Part shown: piece by piece, positions 55,814-64,000 of the stretch
How the letters are laid out: every line of letters starts with the position of its first letter
Position numbering within the stretch: the first letter of the stretch is position 1
Origin: Amphiplicatus metriothermophilus
GTDB taxonomy: Bacteria; Pseudomonadota; Alphaproteobacteria; Caulobacterales; Parvularculaceae
DNA length: 64,000 nt
Assembly: GCF_900199215.1 (NCBI RefSeq)
Contig: NZ_FZQA01000010.1
Span: 1-64,000 of the forward strand
Direction: 5' to 3'
Notes under the pieces: generated by a model
What the model was told of the DNA's origin: nothing
Database searches by the model: none
The model's input: only the letters and a program-made list of their open reading frames with translations
Translations under genes and position numbers: made by a program

Positions 55814-56755
55814 TCATTCTGTATGCAGAAAATCAGCGATCTTTTCAATCGCGAGCAGGCTCACGCGACGCACGGCGTCCACAGTGTTGGAGCCGTTATG
55901 AGAGCCGAAAATGCATTTGTCGAAAGCGCGTAGCGGCGAATCGGCCGGGAGCGGCTCGATTTCGAACACGTCGAGCGCGGCGGAATGAATGATGCCGCTC
56001 TCGAGTCCTTTTACAAGCGCGGATTCTACAATCACGGGCCCGCGAGAGACGTTGACGACGCGCACCCCGGGCTTGAGCTTTTCCAGCAACGCTTCGTCGA
56101 ACATGCCGCGGGTGGCGTCATTCAGCGGGCAGGCGAAGATGAGAAAATCGGCTTCGCCGACTCGCTCCGGCCAAGGCGCGCATTCCACGTCGAGTCCTTT
56201 GATCGGCGCATACATCGGATCGTAGGCGATGACCCTGGAGCCGCAGGCGAGGATTCGCCGCGCGATTTGCCGACCGATATCTCCGAATCCGATGACGGCG
56301 ACCGTCTTGCAGGTCATGCTGATGCCGGCGGGCTTCGGCCAGGTTTTGTTTTCGCGAATCTGACGATCTATCCAGTACGTTTGCCTGGCCAGACCGAGCG
56401 CATATGTCAGAGCGACGTCGGCAACCTCGGACCCGAATACGCCTGGGGTGTTCGCCACCGGCACGCCAAAATCCTTGAAGGCGGCGAAATCGACATTATC
56501 GACGCCGACGCCCCATTTGATCGCCGCCTTGAAGCGGCCTTTCACGCCCGCCTCGACCACGGCGCGGGTTGCCGGGTCGTCTCCCATGATCCAGCCGTCA
56601 TATTGAGGCAGGCTTGCGATAAGCTCCGCCTCGCTCTTGACCTGGCGCACTTCGGCGGGAACGCATTCAAGATCGCGCGCGGCGAACGCGTCCTGAAATT
56701 CATCGATCAGCCCAAGCATAGGCGGGCATGTCACCAGCACTTTATATTTGGCCAT
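55814..56755 (-). CDS. 2-hydroxyacid dehydrogenase (phosphoglycerate dehydrogenase-like)
   Basis: A 313-residue NAD-dependent D-hydroxyacid dehydrogenase of the SerA/PGDH kind. Domains: catalytic half (1-100 and the C-terminal strand), NAD-binding half (about 100-285) with VIGFGDIGRQIARRI as the GxGxxG motif. The active-site Arg is in VVNVSRGPVIVE, Glu in ALDVFEIEPL and His in FGSHNGSNTVDA. It lies last in a four-gene reverse operon with a cytidylyltransferase, glycosyltransferase and DUF115-like protein, so its substrate is probably a precursor of an acidic sugar or linker rather than free phosphoglycerate. ATG is preceded by CAGGGAAA. Confidence 0.88.
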   Translation of the reverse strand: MAKYKVLVTCPPMLGLIDEFQDAFAARDLECVPAEVRQVKSEAELIASLPQYDGWIMGDDPATRAVVEAGVKGRFKAAIKWGVGVDNVDFAAFKDFGVPVANTPGVFGSEVADVALTYALGLARQTYWIDRQIRENKTWPKPAGISMTCKTVAVIGFGDIGRQIARRILACGSRVIAYDPMYAPIKGLDVECAPWPERVGEADFLIFACPLNDATRGMFDEALLEKLKPGVRVVNVSRGPVIVESALVKGLESGIIHSAALDVFEIEPLPADSPLRAFDKCIFGSHNGSNTVDAVRRVSLLAIEKIADFLHTE

Positions 56756-56784
56756 ACGATTTCCCTGCGATGAAATAGCGCCTG

Positions 56785-57504
56785 TTATGATTCGGGCAGC
56801 GCTTCGCCACTCGCGATTCTCCTTAGGATCGATTCGGCGATGAACCAGTCGAACGGCTCGTCGATGTCGATTGATTCGAGCGCAGGCGTTTCAAACAGCA
56901 AGGGCTTTTCGCCGATGCGCGCGCCGGTTTTTGCAAAGCTCGCAGGCGTAAACACATAGCCTACGGAATTCTCCTCGAGATAAGGCGGCAGGTCCTGCGT
57001 GCGCACCAGGTTCTTCGGGTCATGATTGATCGCTTCGCCTTCCGGCGTGTAGAAGCGCGTTCTATGCGCCGTGACGGTGAACAGCGAATCCGCCGCGCCG
57101 CGCCGCTCGGCATCGTAGAAAACCGCGAGCATCCGCGAAATTGTTTTGGCGCTTAAAAGCGGGTTCGTCGTGTGGGTCATCAGAAAATAATCGGATTCCA
57201 CATTTGCGACGTCGTCTGCGAGAACGAGATTCATGGAGACGAAATCGCCGCAGATTTCCGGTTTGCGGTCCCGGATCAGAACCTTGCCGCCGCAGTCGCC
57301 GTCCTTGAGTCCTTTTTCCGCCAGAATACCGCGCGCGTCGGTGTTGATGACGATCTGATCGACCTCAGGCGTTGCTGCGAGCGTATCGAGAACCCAGCGG
57401 AACAGCGGCTTGCCGGCGATGGCGCGAAAGTTTTTCGATGTCACGCGTGCGCTGTGCGCCTTCATCGGCAAAAGAGCGGTAAGGCGCTTCGAGCCTTCGA
57501 GCAT
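56785..57504 (-). CDS. Cytidylyltransferase of the acylneuraminate (NeuA/KdsB) superfamily
   Basis: A 239-residue nucleotidyltransferase that should activate a sugar acid as its CMP derivative. Its start LLPMKAHSARVTSKNFRAIAGKPLFRWVLDTL matches the CTP-binding motif of the family (loop plus KN and GKPL). INTDARGILAEKG, RDRKPEICGD and THTTNPLLSAKTISRM are further NeuA-like features. The substrate is unknown: no NeuB-type synthase occurs in the window. It is preceded by AAGGGG and forms part of a reverse operon with the DUF115-like and GT2 genes upstream and a PGDH-like gene downstream. Confidence 0.85.
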   Translation of the reverse strand: MLEGSKRLTALLPMKAHSARVTSKNFRAIAGKPLFRWVLDTLAATPEVDQIVINTDARGILAEKGLKDGDCGGKVLIRDRKPEICGDFVSMNLVLADDVANVESDYFLMTHTTNPLLSAKTISRMLAVFYDAERRGAADSLFTVTAHRTRFYTPEGEAINHDPKNLVRTQDLPPYLEENSVGYVFTPASFAKTGARIGEKPLLFETPALESIDIDEPFDWFIAESILRRIASGEALPES

Positions 57505-57534
57505 ACGGACCCCTTATGAGAATTGACGGCGCGT

Positions 57535-58512
57535 CTATTGAGCCTTGTCGCGCCCGTTGGCGAGAGCCAGCGTTCGCGTTTCCGTGGTCGACCGCTTATG
57601 GTCGACATGGCGTTTCGGCCGTGGGTAATAGTAGCGCTCTTTCTGCGCGCGCGAGAGCGTGCGATGCTCGTTGTGACCGCGATAAGTTCCCCAATACTGC
57701 ATGATGCGAAATCCCAGAATGCCCGCCGCCTCTTTGAAAAAGACCTTGCGGCTCAGCGCTTCAGAGAAATCGTGCATGATCGCGGCGCTTAGGTAACGCA
57801 TGAAATCACCGAAGTTAAAATGCACTTCCGGCATGATCTCCCGCAGTGTGAGCGCTTCGCGATAGTAGCGTCGTTTGACCTGTTCGAGCGTTTCTTCATG
57901 GATGTGGATCACGGGTGCGTCGGCGACGTAACCGATCTTGCCGCCCTCCCTGACGATAGACTTGGCGAGCACCATGTCTTCAAGGCCAGTGACGGCTTCG
58001 TCGAAACGGTGTTTCGCCCACAGCTCCTTGCGGATCGCGGCGTTGGCGTTGTTGCAGAAAAAGTCTCCCTGCGGGATCTTGTCAAAGTCGGAAAAATATT
58101 TAGCGAACACTTGATGTTCGGAGAACCGGGTGAGCTCGTGTCCGATCTGCTTTCCATAGACGTAGTCGGCCGCGCCTTGCCGAATCGGGCTGATGAGATT
58201 CGCCAGCCAGCGCTCATGCGCGGGAATGCAGTGGGCGGAGATGAATGTCAGAATATCGCCGGCGGCTGCATCGCAGCCGTAGTTGAGCGAACGGCCGAAT
58301 GTGAATTCCGATCTCTTGATGTGAATCACCCGGCAGCCGTGGCGCTCAGCGATCTCGAGCGTGCGGTCCGTCGAGCCTGAGTCCACCAGGATGATTTCTA
58401 TGCCCGCGTCTTCGATTTTTTGGGCTTTACACGCGTCCAGCGCGGCCTCAAACCACTTTTCTTCGTTGAGCGCGCGAAAGATGATGCTGACAAAGGTTTT
58501 CGGGCGGTTCAC
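57535..58512 (-). CDS. Glycosyltransferase family 2 with probable GTG start
   Basis: A GT-A transferase of 325 residues from GTG 58512. KTFVSIIFRALNEEKWFEAALDAC and VDSGSTDRTLEIAERHG (nucleotide-binding DSGSTD) mark the N-terminus, followed by FGRSLNYGCDAAAGDILTFISAHCIP and NANAAIRKELWAKHRFDE. I chose GTG because GAGGA lies eight bases upstream, while longer frames to 58644 overlap the end of the preceding gene by 68 bases. It is the second gene of the reverse operon and probably transfers the sugar activated by its neighbour. Confidence 0.82.
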   Translation of the reverse strand: MNRPKTFVSIIFRALNEEKWFEAALDACKAQKIEDAGIEIILVDSGSTDRTLEIAERHGCRVIHIKRSEFTFGRSLNYGCDAAAGDILTFISAHCIPAHERWLANLISPIRQGAADYVYGKQIGHELTRFSEHQVFAKYFSDFDKIPQGDFFCNNANAAIRKELWAKHRFDEAVTGLEDMVLAKSIVREGGKIGYVADAPVIHIHEETLEQVKRRYYREALTLREIMPEVHFNFGDFMRYLSAAIMHDFSEALSRKVFFKEAAGILGFRIMQYWGTYRGHNEHRTLSRAQKERYYYPRPKRHVDHKRSTTETRTLALANGRDKAQ

Positions 58513-58576
58513 CGGTGCCGTCCTCAAGCTGGCGCCGTCAAAGGGCGCGGAGGGATTATAGTCAAGCCGGCGGAAT

Positions 58577-59755
58577 TTAGACGCGTCGCGACGAGTTTTC
58601 CACCCCGTCTGCTTGGATGGGCCCCGCCGCGAGCGCTCCTTCATCGGCGGCGATGCGCGTCATATCGTCGGCGGCCGCCTTTAGCGCCTCGATCTCATGG
58701 CGCATAAGGTTGAGCTGGGCGATCGTCGCCCGTCGAGTGTAAAGTAACAGAATGAACAAGCTCCAGATCAGGCCGCTGAGAAGGACATAGGCTGCTGCGA
58801 AACCGCGTGAAAAAGCGCCTGGTTCGGCCAGTAACGCGACGAGCCCGATGGCGAGAATTGCTCCTGGGGTCAGGCAGGCGAAGAGGTTCGTCCGTAGAAA
58901 TCCAAGCAGTTTGCGCGCCGCGTTCATGGGCGAGGGCGGGGTGACGGCTTCGCTCTGAGCAGGGACGGGCGCACGGGCCGCAGGCAGCGGCTCGTCTGCT
59001 GGCGAGGGAGTCGCGCCCGGACCGAGCAGGCTCTGAAGATCGACAAAGGGAAAGCATCTTACGGCCGAATCAGCATTGGCGTTATAAGCCTCGACCCCGG
59101 CTTTCCTGAGCAGAAGGGCGGCCGCGCGCCACGCGCCGACATGCAAGCCTGGACGCGGATTGGGAATGTTGTAGCGGTCTCCCGGCTGCTGATAACCGTC
59201 AAAGAAGTAGTTGGGATTTTCTCCTGCGCGCACGACTTCGAGCTCTATCCCGTTCCGGCGCTCGGCCCCGTCGACGACCTCCTTGTAACGGCCATCGACG
59301 CCGAGCAGTACGATCTTTTTGAAACCGAGCGTCGCGATCCATAGCGCTGCGTGGCTACCGGTGGTGATCGCCGGCTCTTGGAGCAGTTCGAGGCGCGCAC
59401 GCAACGCGTCGAAATTCACCACGCGCCGGGTGTGGGCCGCATCGCCCAACGCCTCTATAAGATTTTGACGCAAAAGAAACTTTTCGATTCGGCCTTCCTC
59501 AATGAGCGCGGCGATTTCGGCCTTGTGAGACAGGCCGACCGTGAGGTCGAGGCAGGCGTAGTATGTCGGTCGCCAGCCGATCCGCCGCCAGTAACGATAA
59601 GCGGCGTTCAGTCCGATCGTCGCATAATCTGAAAGCGCGGCCAGATCGACGCCCCGCAAGGACGGACCGTTGCCGAGAACGAATGCGGTATGCGCGTCAG
59701 CGCGCACAATCGGAGCATGCAGGCCGGTGGTGCTCATGGATGCGAGGTATGTCAT
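58577..59755 (-). CDS. DUF115 (MptE-like) protein with C-terminal membrane anchor
   Basis: A 392-residue protein from ATG 59755 (Met at 59737 also possible). Residues about 25-250 follow the DUF115/MptE-like fold: FVLGNGPSLRGVDLAALSDYATIGLNAAYRYW, ITTGSHAALWIATLGFKKIVLLGVDGRYK. In other bacteria DUF115 proteins transfer nonulosonate sugars to flagellin (Maf) or act on pterins. A Pro/Ala-rich linker and two hydrophobic helices follow (about 302-322 and 328-347), so the domain is membrane-anchored, which is unusual. The gene heads the reverse four-gene operon and is divergent from a GT4-like gene. It is AT-richer than neighbouring genes. Confidence 0.78.
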   Translation of the reverse strand: MTYLASMSTTGLHAPIVRADAHTAFVLGNGPSLRGVDLAALSDYATIGLNAAYRYWRRIGWRPTYYACLDLTVGLSHKAEIAALIEEGRIEKFLLRQNLIEALGDAAHTRRVVNFDALRARLELLQEPAITTGSHAALWIATLGFKKIVLLGVDGRYKEVVDGAERRNGIELEVVRAGENPNYFFDGYQQPGDRYNIPNPRPGLHVGAWRAAALLLRKAGVEAYNANADSAVRCFPFVDLQSLLGPGATPSPADEPLPAARAPVPAQSEAVTPPSPMNAARKLLGFLRTNLFACLTPGAILAIGLVALLAEPGAFSRGFAAAYVLLSGLIWSLFILLLYTRRATIAQLNLMRHEIEALKAAADDMTRIAADEGALAAGPIQADGVENSSRRV

Positions 59756-59806
59756 TTTCGTATCGGATCGTCTATTACCCCGCCGAATTCGACTTGCGAG
59801 TTCCCA

Positions 59807-61156
59807 TTGCCCGATCCGCGTCTTCTCCTGATTGATTTTACGTCGATGTCCGGACCGGCGGCGACGAGCGTGCTCAAGGCCGCTTATTTCGGCGACTGGC
59901 GGATGGATGCGCTCTTGCACGTGATGGACATAGGAGGGGGGCTGCTGGGGGCGGCGGCCGGCATGAAAGCGCCGAGGGAGATTAACGCAGGCGAAAGGAG
60001 CGCCCACGATTTGGTCGACGCATTCAATCCCCAGGCGATTCTTTACAGACCTGTGGCGGATTCGCAGAAGCTTCATGATTTCGCTATGGCGGCGATCGAC
60101 GCCGGCCTGGCGAAGGGCGCCGGCTTGGCGCTTTGGATAATGGACGACTGGCCGGCCAGGCTCGAGAAAACCGATCCTGAACTTTTCCGGTTATACGACA
60201 GGGATTTGCGTACTCTTTTTTCGAAAGCGCATGTGAATTTCGCCATCTCGGGCAGCATGGCGCAGGCATTTGCCGAGCGCTACGGCGCGCATTTTAAGGT
60301 GGCTCATAACGGCGTTGATCCAGTCGGGTGGCCACGCCAGGCGCGAAAGCGAAAAAAGCGAGTCATAATCCGATACGCCGGCTCTCTGGCGCCAGACATG
60401 ACCCGTCAAAGCGTGGTCGACGTCGCCCGGACGATTTCCAGGCTTGCGCTACGCGGGGAACCAGTGCGTTTCGAAGGTCTTACGCATAGCCACTGGATGA
60501 GAGAATGCGGCGAGACATTGAACGCGATGCACGCCGTTTCCTTCAGGGCGTCCAACCTAAGCGAAGTCGCTTACAAGCGCTGGTTAAGCAACGCGGACAT
60601 TCTGCTTATCGCGTATAATTTCGACGAAGCCACCCGCACGTACATCAAATATTCGTTTCCGAACAAATTGCCGGAGGTTATGGCGGCGGGCGCAGCGATT
60701 ATCGCCTATGGACCGGAAGACCTTGAAGCCATGGCTTGTCTGCGCCTATGCGGCGCAGCGCTGATGGTTACGCAGAAAGAAGAAGCGGCGCTTGAAAACG
60801 CAATTCTCTCGCTGGTCCGGGACCGGTCGAAACGGCTCGCTTTGGGCGCAGCTGCGCGAAAGCGTGCGTTTGAGCATTTTGCGTTCGGTCCGATGAAGGC
60901 GCGTTTTAAACAGGATCTTTTCAACATTATCGATATGCCGGGTGGGTCGGGACAGGGCGGAGCAAGTCACGCCATCGGATTGACGGCGCTGCCGTATCCT
61001 TCGACCTACAGGCGTTTCGTCAACGCCGTGCATGACAAGGCGCCGCTCATATTCATGGCGCTGCAGCCGATAGCGAGAGGGCTTCGCGCCATACTTGCCC
61101 CCGTTTTGAAATTTCGCCGCCGAAGCTCGGCAGCCGTTCCGGAGCATAAGGAATAA
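59807..61156 (+). CDS. GT4-like glycosyltransferase with probable TTG start
   Basis: A GT-B type transferase of about 449 residues. The start region LLLIDFTSMSGPAATSVLKAAYFGDW is the N-terminal strand and Gly-rich loop of GT4-like enzymes, so the start must precede it. The nearest in-frame starts are TTG 59807 and an ATG at 59690 that would overlap the divergent gene, so TTG is preferred. The C-terminal domain has VIIRYAGSLAPDMTRQSVVDVARTI, SFPNKLPEVMAAGAAIIAYGPEDLEAM (sugar-nucleotide site, with E of the EX7E type) and a helical tail. Donor and acceptor unknown. Confidence 0.78.
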   Translation: MPDPRLLLIDFTSMSGPAATSVLKAAYFGDWRMDALLHVMDIGGGLLGAAAGMKAPREINAGERSAHDLVDAFNPQAILYRPVADSQKLHDFAMAAIDAGLAKGAGLALWIMDDWPARLEKTDPELFRLYDRDLRTLFSKAHVNFAISGSMAQAFAERYGAHFKVAHNGVDPVGWPRQARKRKKRVIIRYAGSLAPDMTRQSVVDVARTISRLALRGEPVRFEGLTHSHWMRECGETLNAMHAVSFRASNLSEVAYKRWLSNADILLIAYNFDEATRTYIKYSFPNKLPEVMAAGAAIIAYGPEDLEAMACLRLCGAALMVTQKEEAALENAILSLVRDRSKRLALGAAARKRAFEHFAFGPMKARFKQDLFNIIDMPGGSGQGGASHAIGLTALPYPSTYRRFVNAVHDKAPLIFMALQPIARGLRAILAPVLKFRRRSSAAVPEHKE

Positions 61157-61189
61157 GGAATTGTCTTGACGGACGCCCGCAGGACGATC

Positions 61190-62161
61190 TCAGACCGCAA
61201 CATGATCGCAAAACCACGCATAAGCATCGGCAAGACCATCGCGTAGGCCGATGCTAGGTCGCCAGCCCAAAGCGGATAACCGTCCGACGTCAAGCAGTTT
61301 GCGGGGCGTCCCATCAGGCTTCGAATGGTCGAACGCGAGTTCGCCCTCGAAGCCTGCGACCTCCATGACGAGCCGCGCGAGCTCCGCGATGGTCACGTCC
61401 TCGCCCGCGCCCACATTGACGTGCTGTTCGCCCGAATAGTTCTGCAGCAGAAAGACGAGCGCGTCGGCGCAATCGTCGACATGAAGGAACTCGCGGCGCG
61501 GGGCGCCCGATCCCCACACCGTCAGCGTTTCGCCGCCGCGCGTCTTGGCCTCATGCGCCTTGCGGATGAGCGCCGGGATGACATGGGAGTTCTCAAGGTC
61601 GAAATTGTCTCCCGGCCCGTAGAGATTGCACGGCATGGCGGCGATGAAGTCGGCGCCGTGTTGGCGGCGATAGGCTTGGCATAGCTTGAGTCCTGCGATC
61701 TTCGCGACGGCGTACCATTCGTTCGTCGGCTCGAGCGGCCCGGTCAGGAGCGCTTCCTCGCGGATCGGCTGCGCGGCGAGCCTGGGATAGATGCACGAGG
61801 AGCCCAGAAACAGGAGCTTCTCGACCTCGGAGCGGAAAGCGGCCTCGATGACGTTCGTCTCGATGACGAGGTTTTCGTACAGAAAATCCGCCGGGAAAGA
61901 ATCGTTGGCCAGAATTCCGCCGACCTTCGCCGCGGCGAGGAGCACGACGTCGGGTTTCTCCCTGGCGATCCAGGCGCGCGTCGTCTCCTGATCGCCGAGA
62001 TCGAGCTCCTCGCGTCCCACCGTAAGGATCTCGCAGTTCTCCTTCGCCAGTCGGCGAACGAGCGCAGCCCCCACCATGCCCCGATGGCCGGCGACGAAGA
62101 CGCGCTTGCCGGCGAGCCGATAGCAGGGCGCGCCGGATTCGAACTCAGCCGTGCCGGTCAT
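61190..62161 (-). CDS. fcl: GDP-L-fucose synthase
   Basis: Converts GDP-4-keto-6-deoxymannose to GDP-L-fucose by epimerisation and NADPH reduction. From ATG 62161 the protein has 323 residues. [20 protein letters not shown] is the Rossmann motif; [21 protein letters not shown] and [11 protein letters not shown] give Ser, Tyr and Lys; [27 protein letters not shown] is typical of Fcl. The start overlaps the gmd stop by 17 bases, so gmd and fcl are one transcript. It supplies fucose to the polysaccharide. Confidence 0.95.
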   Translation of the reverse strand: MTGTAEFESGAPCYRLAGKRVFVAGHRGMVGAALVRRLAKENCEILTVGREELDLGDQETTRAWIAREKPDVVLLAAAKVGGILANDSFPADFLYENLVIETNVIEAAFRSEVEKLLFLGSSCIYPRLAAQPIREEALLTGPLEPTNEWYAVAKIAGLKLCQAYRRQHGADFIAAMPCNLYGPGDNFDLENSHVIPALIRKAHEAKTRGGETLTVWGSGAPRREFLHVDDCADALVFLLQNYSGEQHVNVGAGEDVTIAELARLVMEVAGFEGELAFDHSKPDGTPRKLLDVGRLSALGWRPSIGLRDGLADAYAWFCDHVAV

Positions 62162-63215
62162 TGCGCCATTTCTCACGCTCGACCGCCTCAAGATCGGCGG
62201 CCACCATCTCCTTCACCAGCTGCGCGAAGTCGACTTTCGGCGCCCAGCCGAGCTTCTCCTTAGCCTTCGAGGCGTCGCCGACGAGAAGGTCGACTTCGGT
62301 CGGGCGGAAATAGCGAGGATCGACTCGCACGAGAACGGCGCCGCTGTTCGCGTCTCGGCCCGTTTCCTCGACCCCGGCGCCTTCCCAGGCGATCCGTCGG
62401 CCCACCTCGGCGAAGGCGCGCTCGACGAACTCGCGTACGGAATGGACCTCGCCCGTCGCCAGGACCCAGTCGTCAGGTTCGGGGTGCTGCACGATCCGCC
62501 ACATGCCCTCGACATAGTCGCGGGCATGGCCCCAGTCGCGCCGGGCGTCGAGATTGCCCAGCCACAGCGTTTTCTGGAGGCCTTTTTCGATGGCGGCGAT
62601 GGCGCGGGTGATCTTTCGGGTCACGAAGGTCTCCCCGCGGGTGGGGCCCTCGTGGTTGAACAGGATGCCGTTCGAGGCGTGGATCCCGTAGGCCTCGCGG
62701 TAGTTGACCGTGATCCAGTAGGCATAGAGCTTGGCCGCGCCGTACGGGCTGCGGGGGTAGAAGGGAGTATTTTCGGTCTGCGGGATTTCCCGGACCTTGC
62801 CGTATAGCTCCGAGGTCGAGGCCTGATAGAAGCGCACTCTTTTCTCGAGCCCGAGAATACGGATCGCCTCGAGCAGCCTGAGCGGCCCGAGCGCGTCGGC
62901 GTTGGCGGTGTACTCGGCGGTCTCGAAGCTCACCTGCACGTGGCTCTGGGCGGCGAGATTGTAGATCTCGTCGGGCCGGGTCTCCTGCACCAGGCGGATG
63001 AGGTTGGTCGCGTCGGTCATGTCGCCGTAGTGGAGAAAGAAGCGCGTCTCTCCCTCATGCGGGTCGACATAAAGGTCGTCCACCCGTTCGGTGTTGAAGG
63101 AGGAGGAGCGTCGCTTCACCCCATGGACGACATAGCCCTTGTCGAGCAGGAATCGGGCGAGGTATGCCCCGTCCTGGCCGGTGACGCCGGTGATGAGGGC
63201 GGTTTTGGGGGTCAT
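62145..63215 (-). CDS. gmd: GDP-mannose 4,6-dehydratase
   Basis: First step from GDP-mannose towards GDP-L-fucose. The 356-residue protein begins [24 protein letters not shown] (NADP motif) and has [53 protein letters not shown] (Ser/Thr and Tyr region), [15 protein letters not shown] with the YxxxK pair, and [20 protein letters not shown] chose ATG 63215, since upstream residues ([10 protein letters not shown]) do not fit the family. Its promoter region is shared with the divergent edge gene. Confidence 0.95.
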   Translation of the reverse strand: MTPKTALITGVTGQDGAYLARFLLDKGYVVHGVKRRSSSFNTERVDDLYVDPHEGETRFFLHYGDMTDATNLIRLVQETRPDEIYNLAAQSHVQVSFETAEYTANADALGPLRLLEAIRILGLEKRVRFYQASTSELYGKVREIPQTENTPFYPRSPYGAAKLYAYWITVNYREAYGIHASNGILFNHEGPTRGETFVTRKITRAIAAIEKGLQKTLWLGNLDARRDWGHARDYVEGMWRIVQHPEPDDWVLATGEVHSVREFVERAFAEVGRRIAWEGAGVEETGRDANSGAVLVRVDPRYFRPTEVDLLVGDASKAKEKLGWAPKVDFAQLVKEMVAADLEAVEREKWRNDRHG

Positions 63216-63359
63216 GGACGTTTTCCATGCAGAAGTCTTCAACCTTATGGCCCTGAGCCGGCGCTGCTGGCAAGAACTGCCTTGCGGCGGTTCGCCGCTT
63301 GACAAGAAAGCTGCATAGAATGATCACCGCGATCTTTATCAGGATGTCGTGAGTTTGAC

Positions 63360-64000
63360 ATGAAACGCAAGATTCTAATCTACACTGACAGCCGTGGACA
63401 ACACATACCGCGCGCTGCCGAGCCATTTGAAATCTTCACGATGCGGTTGGCGAACCACCCTAGAGTCGAGGCGACAGTTCTCCTGTGCCCAATGAAGTGG
63501 ACGACAACGATCGATTTTTTAGATTTCCTGGAAGAACATCGTCCCGAAAACTTCGACCATGTAGTTTTGCAAACCGGCATTGTCGAATGGTCGCCGCGTC
63601 CGCAACCAAGTGCGATCAACGACCTTTACAACAATAAAAACCCAGTCAATCAGGGAAACCAAATGCTCAATACGCGCGAATACGCGCGCAAAGTCGTCAA
63701 CAACAAAAAACTGAGCTTTGATAAAATCTTTACTGAAGAGGCGATGCTCGCGCACTTGCATTCGAATTTTGATGTCGAGTATGAAGGGCACCCGACTATC
63801 AATATGTACAGCCTTGACATGGCGGAAAAGAACCTTCTGCCGCGGCTTCTTAAAATCGAAAATCTCTTGTTCGTGAATTCAAACCGCTTCGTACCCGGCT
63901 GGGAAGGCGATTTCACGAGGGGGCGGCCTAAGAATATCGGGATGACTGCCGGTTACTCCGCGCTATTCCGGGATGTGCTCGGTCCCAACAAAACGATTGA
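63360..64000 (+). CDS. Partial protein cut by the window edge, possibly SGNH-hydrolase-like
   Basis: An open frame runs from ATG 63360 to the end of the window without a stop (about 213 residues visible). It begins MKRKILIYTDSRGQHI, where DSRG resembles the first block of SGNH hydrolases, and continues with FDHVVLQTGIVEWSPRPQPS, which could be a later block. Codon use is less GC-rich than in the gmd-fcl genes. It is divergent from gmd, at the end of the polysaccharide locus. It may be an acetyl-modifying enzyme, but I cannot name it; the end lies outside the window. Confidence 0.65.
   Translation, partial: MKRKILIYTDSRGQHIPRAAEPFEIFTMRLANHPRVEATVLLCPMKWTTTIDFLDFLEEHRPENFDHVVLQTGIVEWSPRPQPSAINDLYNNKNPVNQGNQMLNTREYARKVVNNKKLSFDKIFTEEAMLAHLHSNFDVEYEGHPTINMYSLDMAEKNLLPRLLKIENLLFVNSNRFVPGWEGDFTRGRPKNIGMTAGYSALFRDVLGPNKTI

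Noticed and set aside
59690-59806. ATG 59690 as the start of the GT4-like gene
   Set aside because: It would overlap the beginning of the divergent DUF115-like gene and the added residues do not fit the family; TTG 59807 is preferred.

Overview
The window is 64 kb of very GC-rich DNA that reads as the chromosome of an alphaproteobacterium. Evidence: the LexA gene is preceded by the alphaproteobacterial SOS box GTTC-N7-GTTC; map, sfsA and radC are clustered; gltA, gltX, comEC, lexA, trpC, trpD, ppiD, tpiA, secG, pyrG, pdhB and pdhC follow each other in the order usual for that class; PdhB carries an N-terminal lipoyl domain; and there is a VPLPA-type C-terminal sorting signal. The order within the class cannot be fixed from this sequence. 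A Parvularculales, Hyphomonadaceae or Caulobacterales-like organism is a low-confidence guess.

Layout. 0.1-11.6 kb: a PfkB-type sugar kinase, a vapB-vapC-radC unit, map, sfsA, a TetR/OsmC divergent pair, a lysozyme-like protein, CinA-type protein, a TPR/cytochrome c pair, serine dehydratase and an HxlR-type regulator. 11.7-24.8 kb: a small exported protein, an MFS carrier, tRNA-Leu(UAA), a beta-propeller protein, a TauE-like exporter, then the housekeeping block gltA-gltX / comEC / lexA / trpC-trpD / YibQ-like. 24.8-34.1 kb: a secreted metzincin-like protease, ppiD, tpiA, a lipoprotein hydrolase, a DUF885 peptidase, secG and pyrG. 34.1-45.7 kb: small signalling and metabolic genes around pdhB and pdhC, whose lipoyl-domain DNA is almost identical, then small membrane proteins, an HD protein, a LOG-family protein and a broken MmcQ/YjbR fusion gene. 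46.3-49.5 kb: a TonB-dependent receptor and an acetyltransferase. 49.6-51.7 kb: an orphan phage-type pair (DUF2793/S74 tail spike and GH24 endolysin) behind a perfect 14-bp inverted repeat. 51.8-64 kb: a surface-polysaccharide locus with an ABC-2 exporter pair, a UDP-glucuronate epimerase-like enzyme, glycosyltransferases, a four-gene reverse operon (DUF115-like membrane protein, GT2, CMP-sugar-acid synthetase-like, phosphoglycerate-dehydrogenase-like), gmd and fcl for GDP-L-fucose, and a gene cut by the right edge.

The polysaccharide locus forms one functional unit: gmd and fcl supply GDP-L-fucose, the epimerase probably supplies UDP-galacturonate, several transferases assemble the polymer and the ABC pair exports it. 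The four-gene reverse operon is the best candidate for something not yet described, because it links a cytidylyltransferase and a hydroxyacid dehydrogenase to a membrane-anchored DUF115 protein without the usual nonulosonate synthesis genes in view. The phage-type pair next to the exporter is the second candidate. From about 55 kb onward the base composition is visibly less GC-rich in several genes, consistent with transfer. No CRISPR array, rRNA, insertion sequence or integrase was found.
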